DNA of 64,000 nt from Hippophae tibetana (Eukaryota > Streptophyta > Magnoliopsida > Rosales > Elaeagnaceae): NCBI GenBank assembly GCA_037013495.1, contig CM072801.1, forward strand, positions 101,687,816 through 101,751,815, written 5' to 3'. This document shows positions 23,860 to 37,308 of this stretch, piece by piece. The first letter of the stretch is position 1; every line of letters begins with the position of its first letter. The notes below the pieces were generated by a model. It did not search any database and was not told the DNA's origin. It saw only the letters and a program-made list of their open reading frames with translations. The position numbers and the translations under genes are program-made.

Positions 23860-25922
23860 GTGATTACTTATTCTTACTTATTTATATTAACTTATTTATT
23901 TATTATATTAATTATTTTTATAATATTTGTTTTTATATACTTACATATTCTTAGTTATATATATTCATGTATTTATTATATACGAATAAACGTGATAATA
24001 ATTATTTTTATCCCCGTAGCAAGAGTTCTATTTAAGTTTATCCAATTTTAACGTCTATTTTTTCTTGTTCTTGTAGGAAAATATGAATCTATCTCTTATT
24101 ACTGTTAATAATAATTACTTATTCTTATTTATTTATATTTACATATTTATTATATTTTAATAATATATATAATAATAATTTTTCATCTATTAATTTTTAT
24201 ATAGTAATTACTTATTCATGGTTATTTATATTTGCATATTTATTAATTATATTAATTATTTTTATCAACTTACATATATTCTTAGTTATATATATTCATA
24301 TTTATTATATACTAATAGAAGCTATAATATTTATTTTTATAAAATAATTATTATTTATAATTATTTTTTTCCACATAGCGAGGGTTTTTTTTTTAATTTT
24401 ATTCAATTTTAACGTTATTATCTTTTGTCGTCTATTTATTTGTTATTATTAATTATTGTCTCTTATGTATTTTATTTGAGTGTTTATTATTTTGTGTTGG
24501 TTGGGCTACGTAAATTAATTGATTCTCTTTATTACTTATTTTTAGTTATTGATATTCTTTATTATATTTTAATAATATATATAATAATTATTTTTAACTA
24601 CTTATTTATTACATAGTGATTACTTATTCTTACTTATTTATATTAACTTATTTATTTATTATATTAATTATTTTTATAATATTTGTTTTTATATACTTAC
24701 ATATTCTTAGTTATATATATTCATGTATTTATTATATACTAATAAAAGTGACAATAATTATTTTTATCCACGTAGCAAGAGTTCTATTTAAGTTTATCCA
24801 ATTTTAACGTCTATTTTTTGTTGTTCTTGTAGGAAAATATGAATCTATCCCTTATTACTGTTAATAATAATTACTTATTCTTATTTATTTATATTAGATA
24901 TTTATTATATTTTAATAATATATATAATAATAATTTTTCATCTATTAATTTTTATATAGTAATTACTTATTCATGGTTATTTATATTTACATATTTATTA
25001 ATTATATTAATTATTTTTATCAACTTACATATATTCTTAGATATATATATTCATATTTATTATATACTAATAGAAGCTATAATATTTATTTTTATAAAAT
25101 AATTATTATTTATAATTATTTTTTTCCACCTAGCAATGATTTTTTTTAATTTTCTTCAATTGTAACGTTATTATCTTTTGTTGTCTATTTATTTGTTATT
25201 ATTAATTATTGTCTCTTATGTATTTTATTTGAGTGTTTATTATTTTGTGTTGGTTGGGCAACGTAAATCAATTGATTCTCTTTACTACTTATTTTTAGTT
25301 ATTGATATTCTTTATTATATTTTAATAATATATATAATAATTATTTTTAACTACTTATTTATTACATAGTGATTACTTATTCTTACTTATTTATATTAAC
25401 TTATTTATTTATTATATTAATTATTTTTATAATATTGCTTTTATATATACTTACATATTCTTAGTTATATATATTCATGTATTTATTATATACTAATAAA
25501 AGTGATAATAATTATTTTTATCCACGTAGCAAGAGTTCTATTTAAGTTTATCCAATTTTAACGTCTATTTTTTATTTTTCTAGTAGGAAAATATGAATCT
25601 ATCTCTTATTACTGTTAATAATAATTACTTATTCTTATTTATTTATATTTACATATTTATTATATTTTAATAATATATATAATAATAATTTTTCATCTAT
25701 TAATTTTTATATAGTAATTACTTATTCATGGTTATTTATATTTACATATTTATTAATTATATTAATTATTTTTATCAACTTACATATATTCTTAGTTATA
25801 TATATTCATATTTATTATATACTAATAGAAGCTATAATATTTATTTTTATAAAATAATTATTATTTATAATTATTTTTTTCCACATAGCGAGGGTTTTTT
25901 TTTTAATTTTATTAAATTTTAA
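23860..25922 (+). repeat. segmental duplication, copy 2 (offset 4534 bp)
   Basis: This carries the same rare variants as 19326-21388 (GTGACAATAATTA near 24748, TTAGATATTTATT near 24893, GGGCAACGTAAATC near 25256). A few private differences, such as ATATTGCTTTTATATATAC near 25432, show the copies have begun to diverge. The offset is six units, so the duplicated tract was probably transferred or amplified as a multi-unit block. Confidence 0.9.
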
Positions 25923-26881
25923 CGTTATTATCTTTTGTCGTCTATTTATTTGTTATTATTAATTATTGTCTCTTATGTATTTTATTTGAGTGTTTATTAT
26001 TTTGTGTTTGTTGGGCTACGTAAATTAATTGATTCTCTTTATTACTTATTTTTAGTTATTGATATTCTTTATTATATTTTAATAATATATATAATAATTA
26101 TTTTTAACTACTTATTTATTACATAGTGATTACTTATTCTTACTTATTTATATTAACTTATTTATTTATTATATTAATTATTTTTATAATATTGTTTTTA
26201 TATATACTTACATATTCTTAGTTATATATATTCATGTATTTATTATATACTAATAAAAGTGATAATAATTATTTTTATCCACGTAGCAAGAGTTCTATTT
26301 AAGTTTATCCAATTTTAACGTCTATTTTTTATTTTTCTAGTAGGAAAATATGAATCTATCTCTTATTACTGTTAATAATAATTACTTATTCTTATTTATT
26401 TATATTTACATATTTATTATATTTTAATAATATATATAATAATAATTTTTCATCTATTAATTTTTATATAGTAATTACTTATTCATGGTTATTTATATTT
26501 GCATATTTATTAATTATATTAATTATTTTTATCAACTTACATATATTCTTAGTTATATATATTCATATTTATTATATACTAATAGAAGTTATAATATTTA
26601 TTTTTATAAAATAATTATTATTTATAATTATTTTTTTCCACCTAGCAAGGGTTTTTTTAAATTTTCTTCAATTGTAACGTTATTATCTTTTGTTGTCTAT
26701 TTATTTGTTATTATTAATTATTGTCTCTTATGTATTTTATTTGAGTGTTTATTATTTTGTATTGGTTGGACTACGTAAATCAATTGATTCTCTTTATTAC
26801 TTATTTGTAGTTATTGATATTCTTTATTATATTTTAATAATATATAAAATAATTATTTTTTAACTACTTATTTATTACATA

Positions 26882-29800
26882 GTGATTACTTATTCTTACT
26901 TATTTATATTAACTTATTTATTTATTATATTAATTATTTTTATAATATTTGTTTTTATATACTTACATATTCTTAGTTATATATATTCCATGTATTTATT
27001 ATATACGAATAAACGTGATAATAATTATTTTTATTAAATAATTATTTTTATCTACGTAGCAAGAGTTTTATTTAAGTTTATCCAATTTTAACGTCTATTT
27101 TTTGTTGTTCTTGTAGGAAAATATGAATTTATCCCTTATTACTATAAATAATAATTACTTATTCTTATTTATTATATTTACATATTTATTATATTTTAAT
27201 AATATATATAATAATAATTCTTCATCTATTTATTTTATATATTAATTACTTATTTATGTTTATTTATATTTACATATTTATTAATTATATTAATTATTTT
27301 TATCAACTTACATATATTATTAGTTATATATATTCATATTTTTTATATACTAATAGAAGCTATAATATTTAATTTTATAAAATAATTATATACTAATAGA
27401 AGTTATAATATTTATTTTATAAAATAATTATTTTTTTTTCCACCTAGCAAGGGTTTTTTTAATTTTATTTAATTGTAATGTTATATCTTTTGTTGTCTAT
27501 TTATTTGTTTTTATTAATTATTGTCTCTTATGTATTTTATTTGAGTGTTTATTATTTCGTATTGGTTGGGCTACGTAAATTAATTAATTCTCTTTATTAC
27601 TTATTTTTAGTTATTGATATTCTTTATTATATTTGAATAATATATATAATAATTATTTTTTAACTACTTATTTATTACATAGTAATTACTTATTATACTT
27701 ATTTATGTTAACTTATTTATTTATAATATTAATTATTTTTATAATATTTGTTTTTATATACTTACATATTCTTAGTTATATATATTCATCTATTTATTAT
27801 ATACTAATAAAAGTTATAGTAATTATTTTTTATCCACGTAGCAAGAGTTTTATTTAAGTTTATCCAACTCTAACGTCTATTTTTTGTTGTTCTTGTAGGA
27901 AAATATGAATCTATCTCTTATTACTGTAAATAATAATTCCTTATTCTTATTTATTTATATTTACATATTTATTATATTTTAATAATATATATAATAATAA
28001 TTTTTCATCTATTTATTTTTATATGGTAATTACTTATTCATGGTTATTTATATTTATATATTTATTAATTATATTAATTATTTTTATCAACTTACATATA
28101 TTCTTAGTTATATATATTCATATTTATTATATACTAATAGAAGCTATAATATTTATTTTTATAAAATAATTATTATTTATAATTATTTTTTTCCACCTTG
28201 CAAGGGTTTTTTTAATTTTATTCAATTGTAATGATATTATCTTTTGTTGTCTATTTATTTATTTTTATTAATTATTGTCTCTTATGTATTTTATTGAGTG
28301 TTTATTATTTTGTATTGGTTGAGCTACGTAAATCAATTGATTCTCTTTATTACTTTTTTTAGTTATTGATATTCTTTATCATATTTGAATAATATATATA
28401 ATAATTATTTTTTAACTACTTATTTATTACATAGTAATTACTTATTCTTACTTATTTATATTAACTTATTTATTTATTATATAAATTATTTTTTTAATAT
28501 TTGTTTTTATATACTTACATATTCTTAGTTATATATATTCATCTATTTATTATATACTAATAAAAGTTATAATAATTAATTTTATCCACGTAGCAAGAGT
28601 TTATTTAAGTTTATCCAATTTTAACGTCTATTTTTTGTTGTTCTTGTAGGAAAATATGAATCTATCTCTTATTACTGTTAATAATAATTACTTATTCTTA
28701 TTTATTTATATTTACATATTTATTATATTTTAATAATATATATAATAATAATTTTTCTTCTATTAATTTTTATATAGTAATTACTTATTCATGGTTATTT
28801 ATATTTACATATTTATTAATTATATTAATTATTTTTATCAACTTACATATAATCATAGTTATATATATTCATATTTATAATATACTAATAGAAGCTATAA
28901 TATTTATTTTTATAAAATAATTATTATTTATAATTATTTTTTTCCACCTTGCAAGGGTTTTTTTAATTTTATTCAATTGTAATGTTATTATCTTTTGTTC
29001 TCTACTTATTTATTTTTATTAATTATTATCTCTTATGTATTTTATTTGAGTGTTTATTATTTTGTGTTAGTTGGGCTACGTAAATTAATTGATTCTCTTT
29101 ATTACTTATTTTTAGTTATGATATTCTTTATTATATTTTTAATAATATATAATAATAATTATTTTTTAACTACTTATTTATTACATAGTAATTACTTATT
29201 CTTACTTATTTATATTAACTTATTTATTTATTATATATATTATTTTTATAATATTTCTTTTATATACTTACATATTCTTAGTTATATATATTCATCTATT
29301 TATTATATACTAATAAAAGTTATAATAATTATTTTTATCCACGTAGCAAAAGTTTTATTTAAGTTTATCCAATTTTAACGTCTATTTTTTGTTGTTCTTG
29401 TAGGAAAATATGAATCTATCCCTATTACTCTTAATAATAATTACTTATTCTTATTTATTTATATTTACATATTTATTATATTTTAATAATATATATAACA
29501 ATAATTTTTCATCTATTAATTTTTATATAGTAATTACTTATTTATGGTTATTTATATTTACATATTTATAAATTATATTAATTATTTTATCAACTTACAT
29601 ATATTTTTAGTTATATATATTCATATTTTTTTAAATTTAATAGAAGCTATAATATTTATTTTTATAAAATAATTATATACTAATAGAAGTTATAATATTT
29701 ATTTTTATAAAATAATTATTTTTTTCCACCTAGCAAGGGTTTTTTCAATTTTATTCAATTGTAATGATATTATCTTTTGTTGTCTATTTATTTATTTTTA

Positions 29801-31574
29801 TTAATTATTGTCTCTTATGTATTTTATTTGAGTGTTTATTATTTTGTATTGGTTGAGCTACGTAAATCAATTGATTCTCTTTATTACTTTTTTTAGTTAT
29901 TGATATTCTTTATCATATTTGAATAATATATATAATAATTATTTTTTAACTACTTATTTATTACATAGTAATTACTTATTCTTACTTATTTATATTAACT
30001 TATTTATTTATTATATAAATTATTTTTTTAATATTTGTTTTTATATACTTACATATTCTTAGTTATATATATTCATCTATTTATTATATACTAATAAAAG
30101 TTTATAATAATATTTTTATCCACGTAGCAAGAGTTTTATTTAAGTTTATCCAATTTTAACGTCTATTTTTTGTTGTTCTTGTAGGAAAATATGAATCTAT
30201 CCCTTATTACTCTTAATAATAATTACTTATTCTTATTTATTTATATTTACATATTTATTATATTTTAATAATATATATAATAATAATTTTTCATCTATTA
30301 ATTTTTATATAGTAATTACTTATTCATGGTTATTTATATTTACATATTTATTAATTATATTAATTATTTTTTATCAATTACATATATTATTAGTTATATA
30401 TATTCATATTTTTTATATACTAATAGAAGCTATAATATTTATTTTTATAAAATAATTATATACTAATAGAAGTTATAATATTTATTTTTATAAAATATTT
30501 ATTATTTATAATTATTTTTTTCCACCTAGCAAGAGTTTTTCTTAATTTTATTAAATTTCAACGTTATTTTCTTTTGTTGTCTATTTATTTGTTTTTATTA
30601 ATTATTGTCTCTTAAGTATGTTATTTGAGTGTTTATTATTTTGTGTTGGTTGTGCTACGAATAGAATGAAATCAATTATTTCTCTTTCTTACTTATTTTT
30701 AGTTATTTATATTCTTTATTATATTTTAATAATATATATAATAGTTAATTTTAACTACTTATTTATTATATAGTAATTATTCATTCTTACTTGTTTATAT
30801 TAACTTATTTATTTATTATATTAATTATTTTTATAAGATTTATTTTTATAAACTTACATATTCTTAGTTATATATATTCATGTATTTATTACATACTAAT
30901 AAAAGTTATAATAATTATTTTTTTAAATAATTATTTTTATCTACGTAGCAAGAGTTTTATTTAAGTTTATTCAATTTTAACGTCTATTTTTTGTTGTTCT
31001 TGTAGGAAAATATGAATCTATCCCTTATTACTATTAATAATAATTACTTATTCTTATTTATTTATATTTACATATTTATTATATTTTAATAATATATATA
31101 ATAATAATTTTTTCATCTATTAATTTTTATATAGTAATTACTTATTCATGGGTATTTATATTTACATATTTATTAATTATATTAATTATTTTTATCAACT
31201 TACATATATTATTAGTTATATATAATCATATTTTTTATATACTAATAGAAGCTATAATATTTATTTTTATAAAATAATTATATACTAATAGAAGTTTATA
31301 ATATTTATTTTTATAAAATAATTATTTTTTTCCACCTAGCAAGGGGTTTTTTAAATTTATTCAATTGTAATGTTATTATCTTTTGTTGTCTACTTATTTA
31401 TTTTTATTAATTATTGTCTCTTATGTATTTTATTTGAGTGTTTATTATTTTGTATTGGTTGGGCTACGTAAATTAATTGATTCTCTTTATTATTTATTTT
31501 TAGTTACTGATATTCTTTATTATATTTTAATAATATATGTAATAATTATTTTTTAATTACTTATTTATTACATA
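26882..31574 (+). repeat. transition zone, six units of 752-805 bp
   Basis: Anchors lie at 26882, 27682, 28434, 29188, 29968 and 30773, with the next at 31575. Most units have TAGTAATTACTT instead of TAGTGATTACTT and more private substitutions and indels than the 755-bp domain. Extra length comes from a second ATATACTAATAGAAG subrepeat in half B and from a short duplication (TAAATAATTATTTTTATC) before some A boxes. The variant B' half (TTTCAACGTTATTTTC, GTGCTACGAATAGAATG, AAATCAATTATTTCTC) first appears at about 30555. Confidence 0.85.
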
Positions 31575-34500
31575 GTAATTACTTATTCTTACTTATTAAT
31601 GTAAACTTATTTATTTATTATATAAATTATTTTTATAATATTTGTTTTTATATACTTACATATTCTTAGTTATATATATATTTATCTATTTATTATATAC
31701 TAATAAAAGTTATAATAATTATTTGTATCCACGTAGCAAGAGTTATATTTAAGTTTATCCAATTTTAACGTCTATTTTTTGTTGTTCTTGTAGGAAAATA
31801 TGAATCTATCTTTTATTACTGTTAATAATAATTACTTATTCTTATTTATTTATATTTACATATTAATTATATTTTAATAATATATATAACAATAATTTTT
31901 CATCTATTAATTTTTTATATAGTAATTACTTATTCATGGTTATTTATATTTGCATATTTATTAATTATATTAATTATTTTTATCAACTTACATATATTCT
32001 TAGTTATATATATTCATCTATTTATTATATACTAATAAAAGTTATAATAATTATTTTTATCCACGTAGCAAGAATTTTATTTAAGATTATCCAATTTTAA
32101 CATCTATTTTTTGTTGTTCTTGTAGGAAAATATGAATTTATCCCTTATTACTATAAATAATAATTACTTATTCTTATTTATTTATATTTACATATTAATT
32201 ATATTTTAATAATATATATAACAATAATTTTTCATCTATTTATTTTTATATATTAATTACTTATTTATGGTTATTTATATTAACTTATTTATTTATTATA
32301 TTAATTATTTTTATCAACTTACATATATTCTTAGTTATATATATTCATATTTATTATATACTAATAGAAGCTATCATATTTATTTTTATAAAATAATTAT
32401 ATACTAATAGAAGTTATAATATTTATTATTTATAATTATTTTTTTCCACCTAGCAAGAGTTTTTTTTTAATTTTATTAAATTTCAACGTTATTTTCTTTT
32501 GTTGTCTATTTATTTTGTTTTTATTAATTATTGTCTCTTAAGTATGTTATTTGAGTGTTTATTATTTTGTGTTGGTTGTGCTACGAATAGAATGAAATCA
32601 ATTATATCTCTTTCTTACTTATTTTTAGTTATTTATATTCTTTATTATATTTTTATAATATATATAATAGTTAATTTTTACTACTTATTTATTATATAGT
32701 AATTATTCATTCTTACTTATTTATATTAACTTATTTATTTATTATATTAATTATTTTTATAAACTTACATATTCTTAGTTATATATATTCATGTATTTAT
32801 TACATACTAATAAAAGTTATAATAATTATTTTTTTAAATAATTATTTTTATCTACGTAGCAGGAGTTTTATTTAAGTTTATTCAATTTTAACGTCTATTT
32901 TTTGTTGTTCTTGTAGGAAAATATGAATCTATCTCTTATTACTGTTAATAATAATTACTTTTTCTTATTTTATTTATATTTACATATTAATTATATTTAA
33001 TAATATATATAACAATAATTTTTCATCTATTAATTTTTATATAGTAATTACTTATTCATGGTTATTTATATTTACATATTTATTAATTATATTAATTATT
33101 TTTATCAACTTACATATATTATTAGTTATATATATTCATATTTTTTATATACTAATAGAAGCTATAATATTTATTTTTATAAAATAATTATATACTAATA
33201 GAAGTTATAATATTTATTTTTATAAAATAATTATTTTTTTCCACCTAGCAAGGGTTTTTTTAATTTTATTCAATTGTAATGTTATTATCTTTGTTGTCTA
33301 CTTATTTATTTTTATTAATTATTGTCTCTTATGTATTTTATTTGTGTGTTTATTATTTTGTGTTGGTTGGGCTACGTAAATTAATTGATTCTCTTTATTA
33401 CTTTATTTTAGTTATTGATATTCTTTATTATATTATAATAATATATATAATTATTATTTTTTTAACATACTTATTTATTACATAGTAATTACTTATTCTT
33501 ACTTATTTATGTAAACTTATTTATTTATTATATAAATTATTTTTATAATATTTGTTTTTATATACTTACATATTCTTAGTTATATATATTCATCTATTTA
33601 TTATATACTAATAAAAGTTATAATAATTATTTTTATCCACGTAGCAAGAGTTATATTTAAGTTTATCCAATTTTAACGTCTATTTTTTGTTGTTCTTGTA
33701 GGAAAATATGAATCTATCTTTTATTACTGTTAATAATAATTACTTATTCTTATTTATTTATATTTACATATTAATTATATTTTAATAATATATATAACAA
33801 TAATTTTTCATCTATTAATTTTTATATAGTAATTACTTATTCATGGTTATTTATATTTGCATATTTATTAATTATATTAATTATTTTTATCAACTTACAT
33901 ATATTCTTAGTTATATATATTCATCTATTTATTATATACTAATAAAAGTTAGTAATAATTATTTTTATCCACGTAGCAAGAATTTTATTTAAGATTATCC
34001 AATTTTAACATCTATTTTTTGTTGTTCTTGTAGGAAAATATGAATTTATCCCTTATTACTATAAATAATAATTACTTATTCTTATTTATTTATATTTACA
34101 TATTAATTATATTTTAATAATATATATAACAATAATTTTTCATCTATTTATTTTTATATATTAATTACTTATTTATGGTTATTTATATTAACTTATTTAT
34201 TTATTATATTAATTATTTTTATCAACTTACATATATTCTTAGTTATATATATTCATATTTATTATATACTAATAGAAGCTATCATATTTATTTTTATAAA
34301 ATAATTATATACTAATAGAAGTTATAATATTTATTATTTATAATTATTTTTTTCCACCTAGCAAGAGTTTTTTTTAATTTTATTAAATTTCAACGTTATT
34401 TTCTTTTGTTGTCTATTTATTTGTTTTTATTAATTATTGTCTCTTAAGTATGTTATTTGAGTGTTTATTATTTTGTGTTGGTTGTGCTACGAATAGAATG

Positions 34501-37308
34501 AAATCAATTATATCTCTTTCTTACTTATTTTTAGTTATTTATATTCTTTATTATATTTTTATAATATATATAATAGTTAATTTTTACTACTTATTTATTA
34601 TATAGTAATTATTCATTCTTACTTATTTATATTAACTTATTTATTTATTATATTAATTATTTTTATAAACTTACATATTCTTAGTTATATATATTCATGT
34701 ATTTATTACATACTAATAAAAGTTATAATAATTATTTTTTTAAATAATTATTTTTATCTACGTAGCAGGAGTTTTATTTAAGTTTATTCAATTTTAACGT
34801 CTATTTTTTGTTGTTCTTGTAGGAAAATATGAATCTATCTCTTATTACTGTTAATAATAATTACTTTTTCTTATTTATTTATATTTACATATTAATTATA
34901 TTTTAATAATATATATAACAATAATTTTTCATCTATTAATTTTTATATAGTAATTACTTATTCATGGTTATTTATATTTACATATTTATTAATTATATTA
35001 ATTATTTTTATCAACTTACATATATTATTAGTTATATATATTCATATTTTTTATATACTAATAGAAGCTATAATATTTATTTTTATAAAATAATTATATA
35101 CTAATAGAAGTTATAATATTTATTTTTATAAAATAATTATTTTTTTCCACCTAGCAAGGGTTTTTTTAATTTTATTCAATTGTAATGTTATTATCTTTTG
35201 TTGTCTACTTATTTATTTTTATTAATTATTGTCTCTTATGTATTTTATTTGTGTGTTTATTATTTTGTGTTGGTTGGGCTACGTAAATTAATTGATTCTC
35301 TTTATTACTTATTTTTAGTTATTGATATTCTTTATTATATTATAATAATATATATAATTATTATTTTTTAACTACTTATTTATTACATAGTAATTACTTA
35401 TTCTTACTTATTTATGTAAACTTATTTATTTATTATATAAATTATTTTTATAATATTTGTTTTTATATACTTACATATTCTTAGTTATATATATTCATCT
35501 ATTTATTATATACTAATAAAAGTTATAATAATTATTTTTATCCACGTAGCAAGAGTTATATTTAAGTTTATCCAATTTTAACGTCTATTTTTTGTTGTTC
35601 TTGTAGGAAAATATGAATCTATCCTTTATTATTGTTAATAATAATTACTTATTCTTATTTATTTATATTTACATATTAATTATATTTTAATAATATATAT
35701 AATAATAATTTTTCATCTATTAATTTTTATATAGTAATTACTTATTCATGGTTATTTATATTTGCATATTTATTAATTATATTAATTATTTTTATCAACT
35801 TACATATATTCTTAGTTATATATATTCATCTATTTATTATATACTAATAAAAGTTATAATAATTATTTTTATCCACGTAGCAAGAGTTTTATTTAAGATT
35901 ATCCAATTTTAACGTCTATTTTTTGTTGTTCTTGTAGGAAAATATGAATTTATCCCTTATTACTATAAATAATAATTACTTATTCTTATTTATTTATATT
36001 TACATATTAATTATATTTTAATAATATATATAACAATAATTTTTCATCTATTTATTTTTATATATTAATTACTTATTTATGGTTATTTATATTAACTTAT
36101 TTATTTATTATATTAATTATTTTTATCAACTTACATATATTCTTAGTTATATATATTCATATTTATTATATACTAATAGAAGCTATCATATTTATTTTTA
36201 TAAAATAATTATATACTAATAGAAGTTATAATATTTATTTTTATAATTATTTTTTTCCACCTAGCAAGAGTTTTTTTTAATTTTATTAAATTTCAACGTT
36301 ATTTTCTTTTGTTGTCTATTTATTTGTTTTTATTAATTATTGTCTCTTAAGTATGTTATTTGAGTGTTTATTATTTTGTGTTGGTTGTGCTAAGAATAGA
36401 ATGAAATCAATTATTTCTCTTTCTTACTTATTTTTAGTTATTTATATTCTTTATTATATTTTTATAATATATATAATAGTTAATTTTAACTACTTATTTA
36501 TTATATAGTAATTATTCATTCTTACTTATTTATATTAACTTATTTATTTATTATATTAATTATTTGTATAAGATTTATTTTTATAAACTTACATATTCTT
36601 AGTTATATATATTCATGTATTTATTACATACTAATAAAAGTTATAATAATTATTTTTTAAAATAATTATTTTTATCTACGTAGCAAGAGTTTTATTTAAA
36701 TTTATCCAATTTTAACGTCTATTTTTTGTTGTTCTTGTAGGAAAATATGAATCTATCTCTTATTACTATTAATAATAACTACTTATTCTTATTTATTTAT
36801 ATTTACATATTTATTATATTTTAATAATATATATAATAATAATTTTTCATCTATCAATTTTTATATAGTAATTACTTATTCATGGTTATTTATATTTACA
36901 TATTTATTAATTATATTAATTATTTTTATCAACTTACATATATTATTAGTTATATATATTCATATTTTTTATATACTAATAGAAGCTATAATATTTATTT
37001 TTATAAAATAATTATATACTAATAGAAGTTATAATATTTATTTTTATAATATAATTATTTTTTTCCACCTAGCAAGGGTTTTTTTTAATTTTATTCAATT
37101 GTAATGTTATTATCTTTTGTTGTCTACTTATTTATTTTTATTAATTATTGTCTCTTATGTATTTTATTTGTGTGTTTATTATTTTGTGTTGGTTGGGCTA
37201 CGTAAATTAATTGATTCTCTTTATTACTTATTTTTAGTTATTGATATTCTTTATTATATTATAATAATATATATAATTATTATTTTTTAACTACTTATTT
37301 ATTACATA

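Larger units (their letters stand above)
5760..26881 (+). repeat. homogeneous satellite array, 28 units of about 755 bp
   Basis: Using GTGATTACTTATTCTTACTT after TTATTACATA as anchor, units start at 5760, 6514, 7270, 8015, 8770, 9526, 10281, 11038, 11793, 12549, 13304, 14039, 14796, 15551, 16306, 17061, 17816, 18571, 19326, 20082, 20835, 21592, 22350, 23105, 23860, 24616, 25369 and 26126. Lengths are 753-758 bp, except 745 (7270) and 735 (13304). All units are head-to-tail and nearly identical. B halves fall into variants recognised by the box: CACATAGCGAGGG, CCTAGCAATGAT, and CCTAGCAAGGG or CATGGG. The short open frames in each unit (about 63-97 codons, Ile/Tyr/Leu-rich) recur in every copy of a variant and are not genes. 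Confidence 0.95.
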
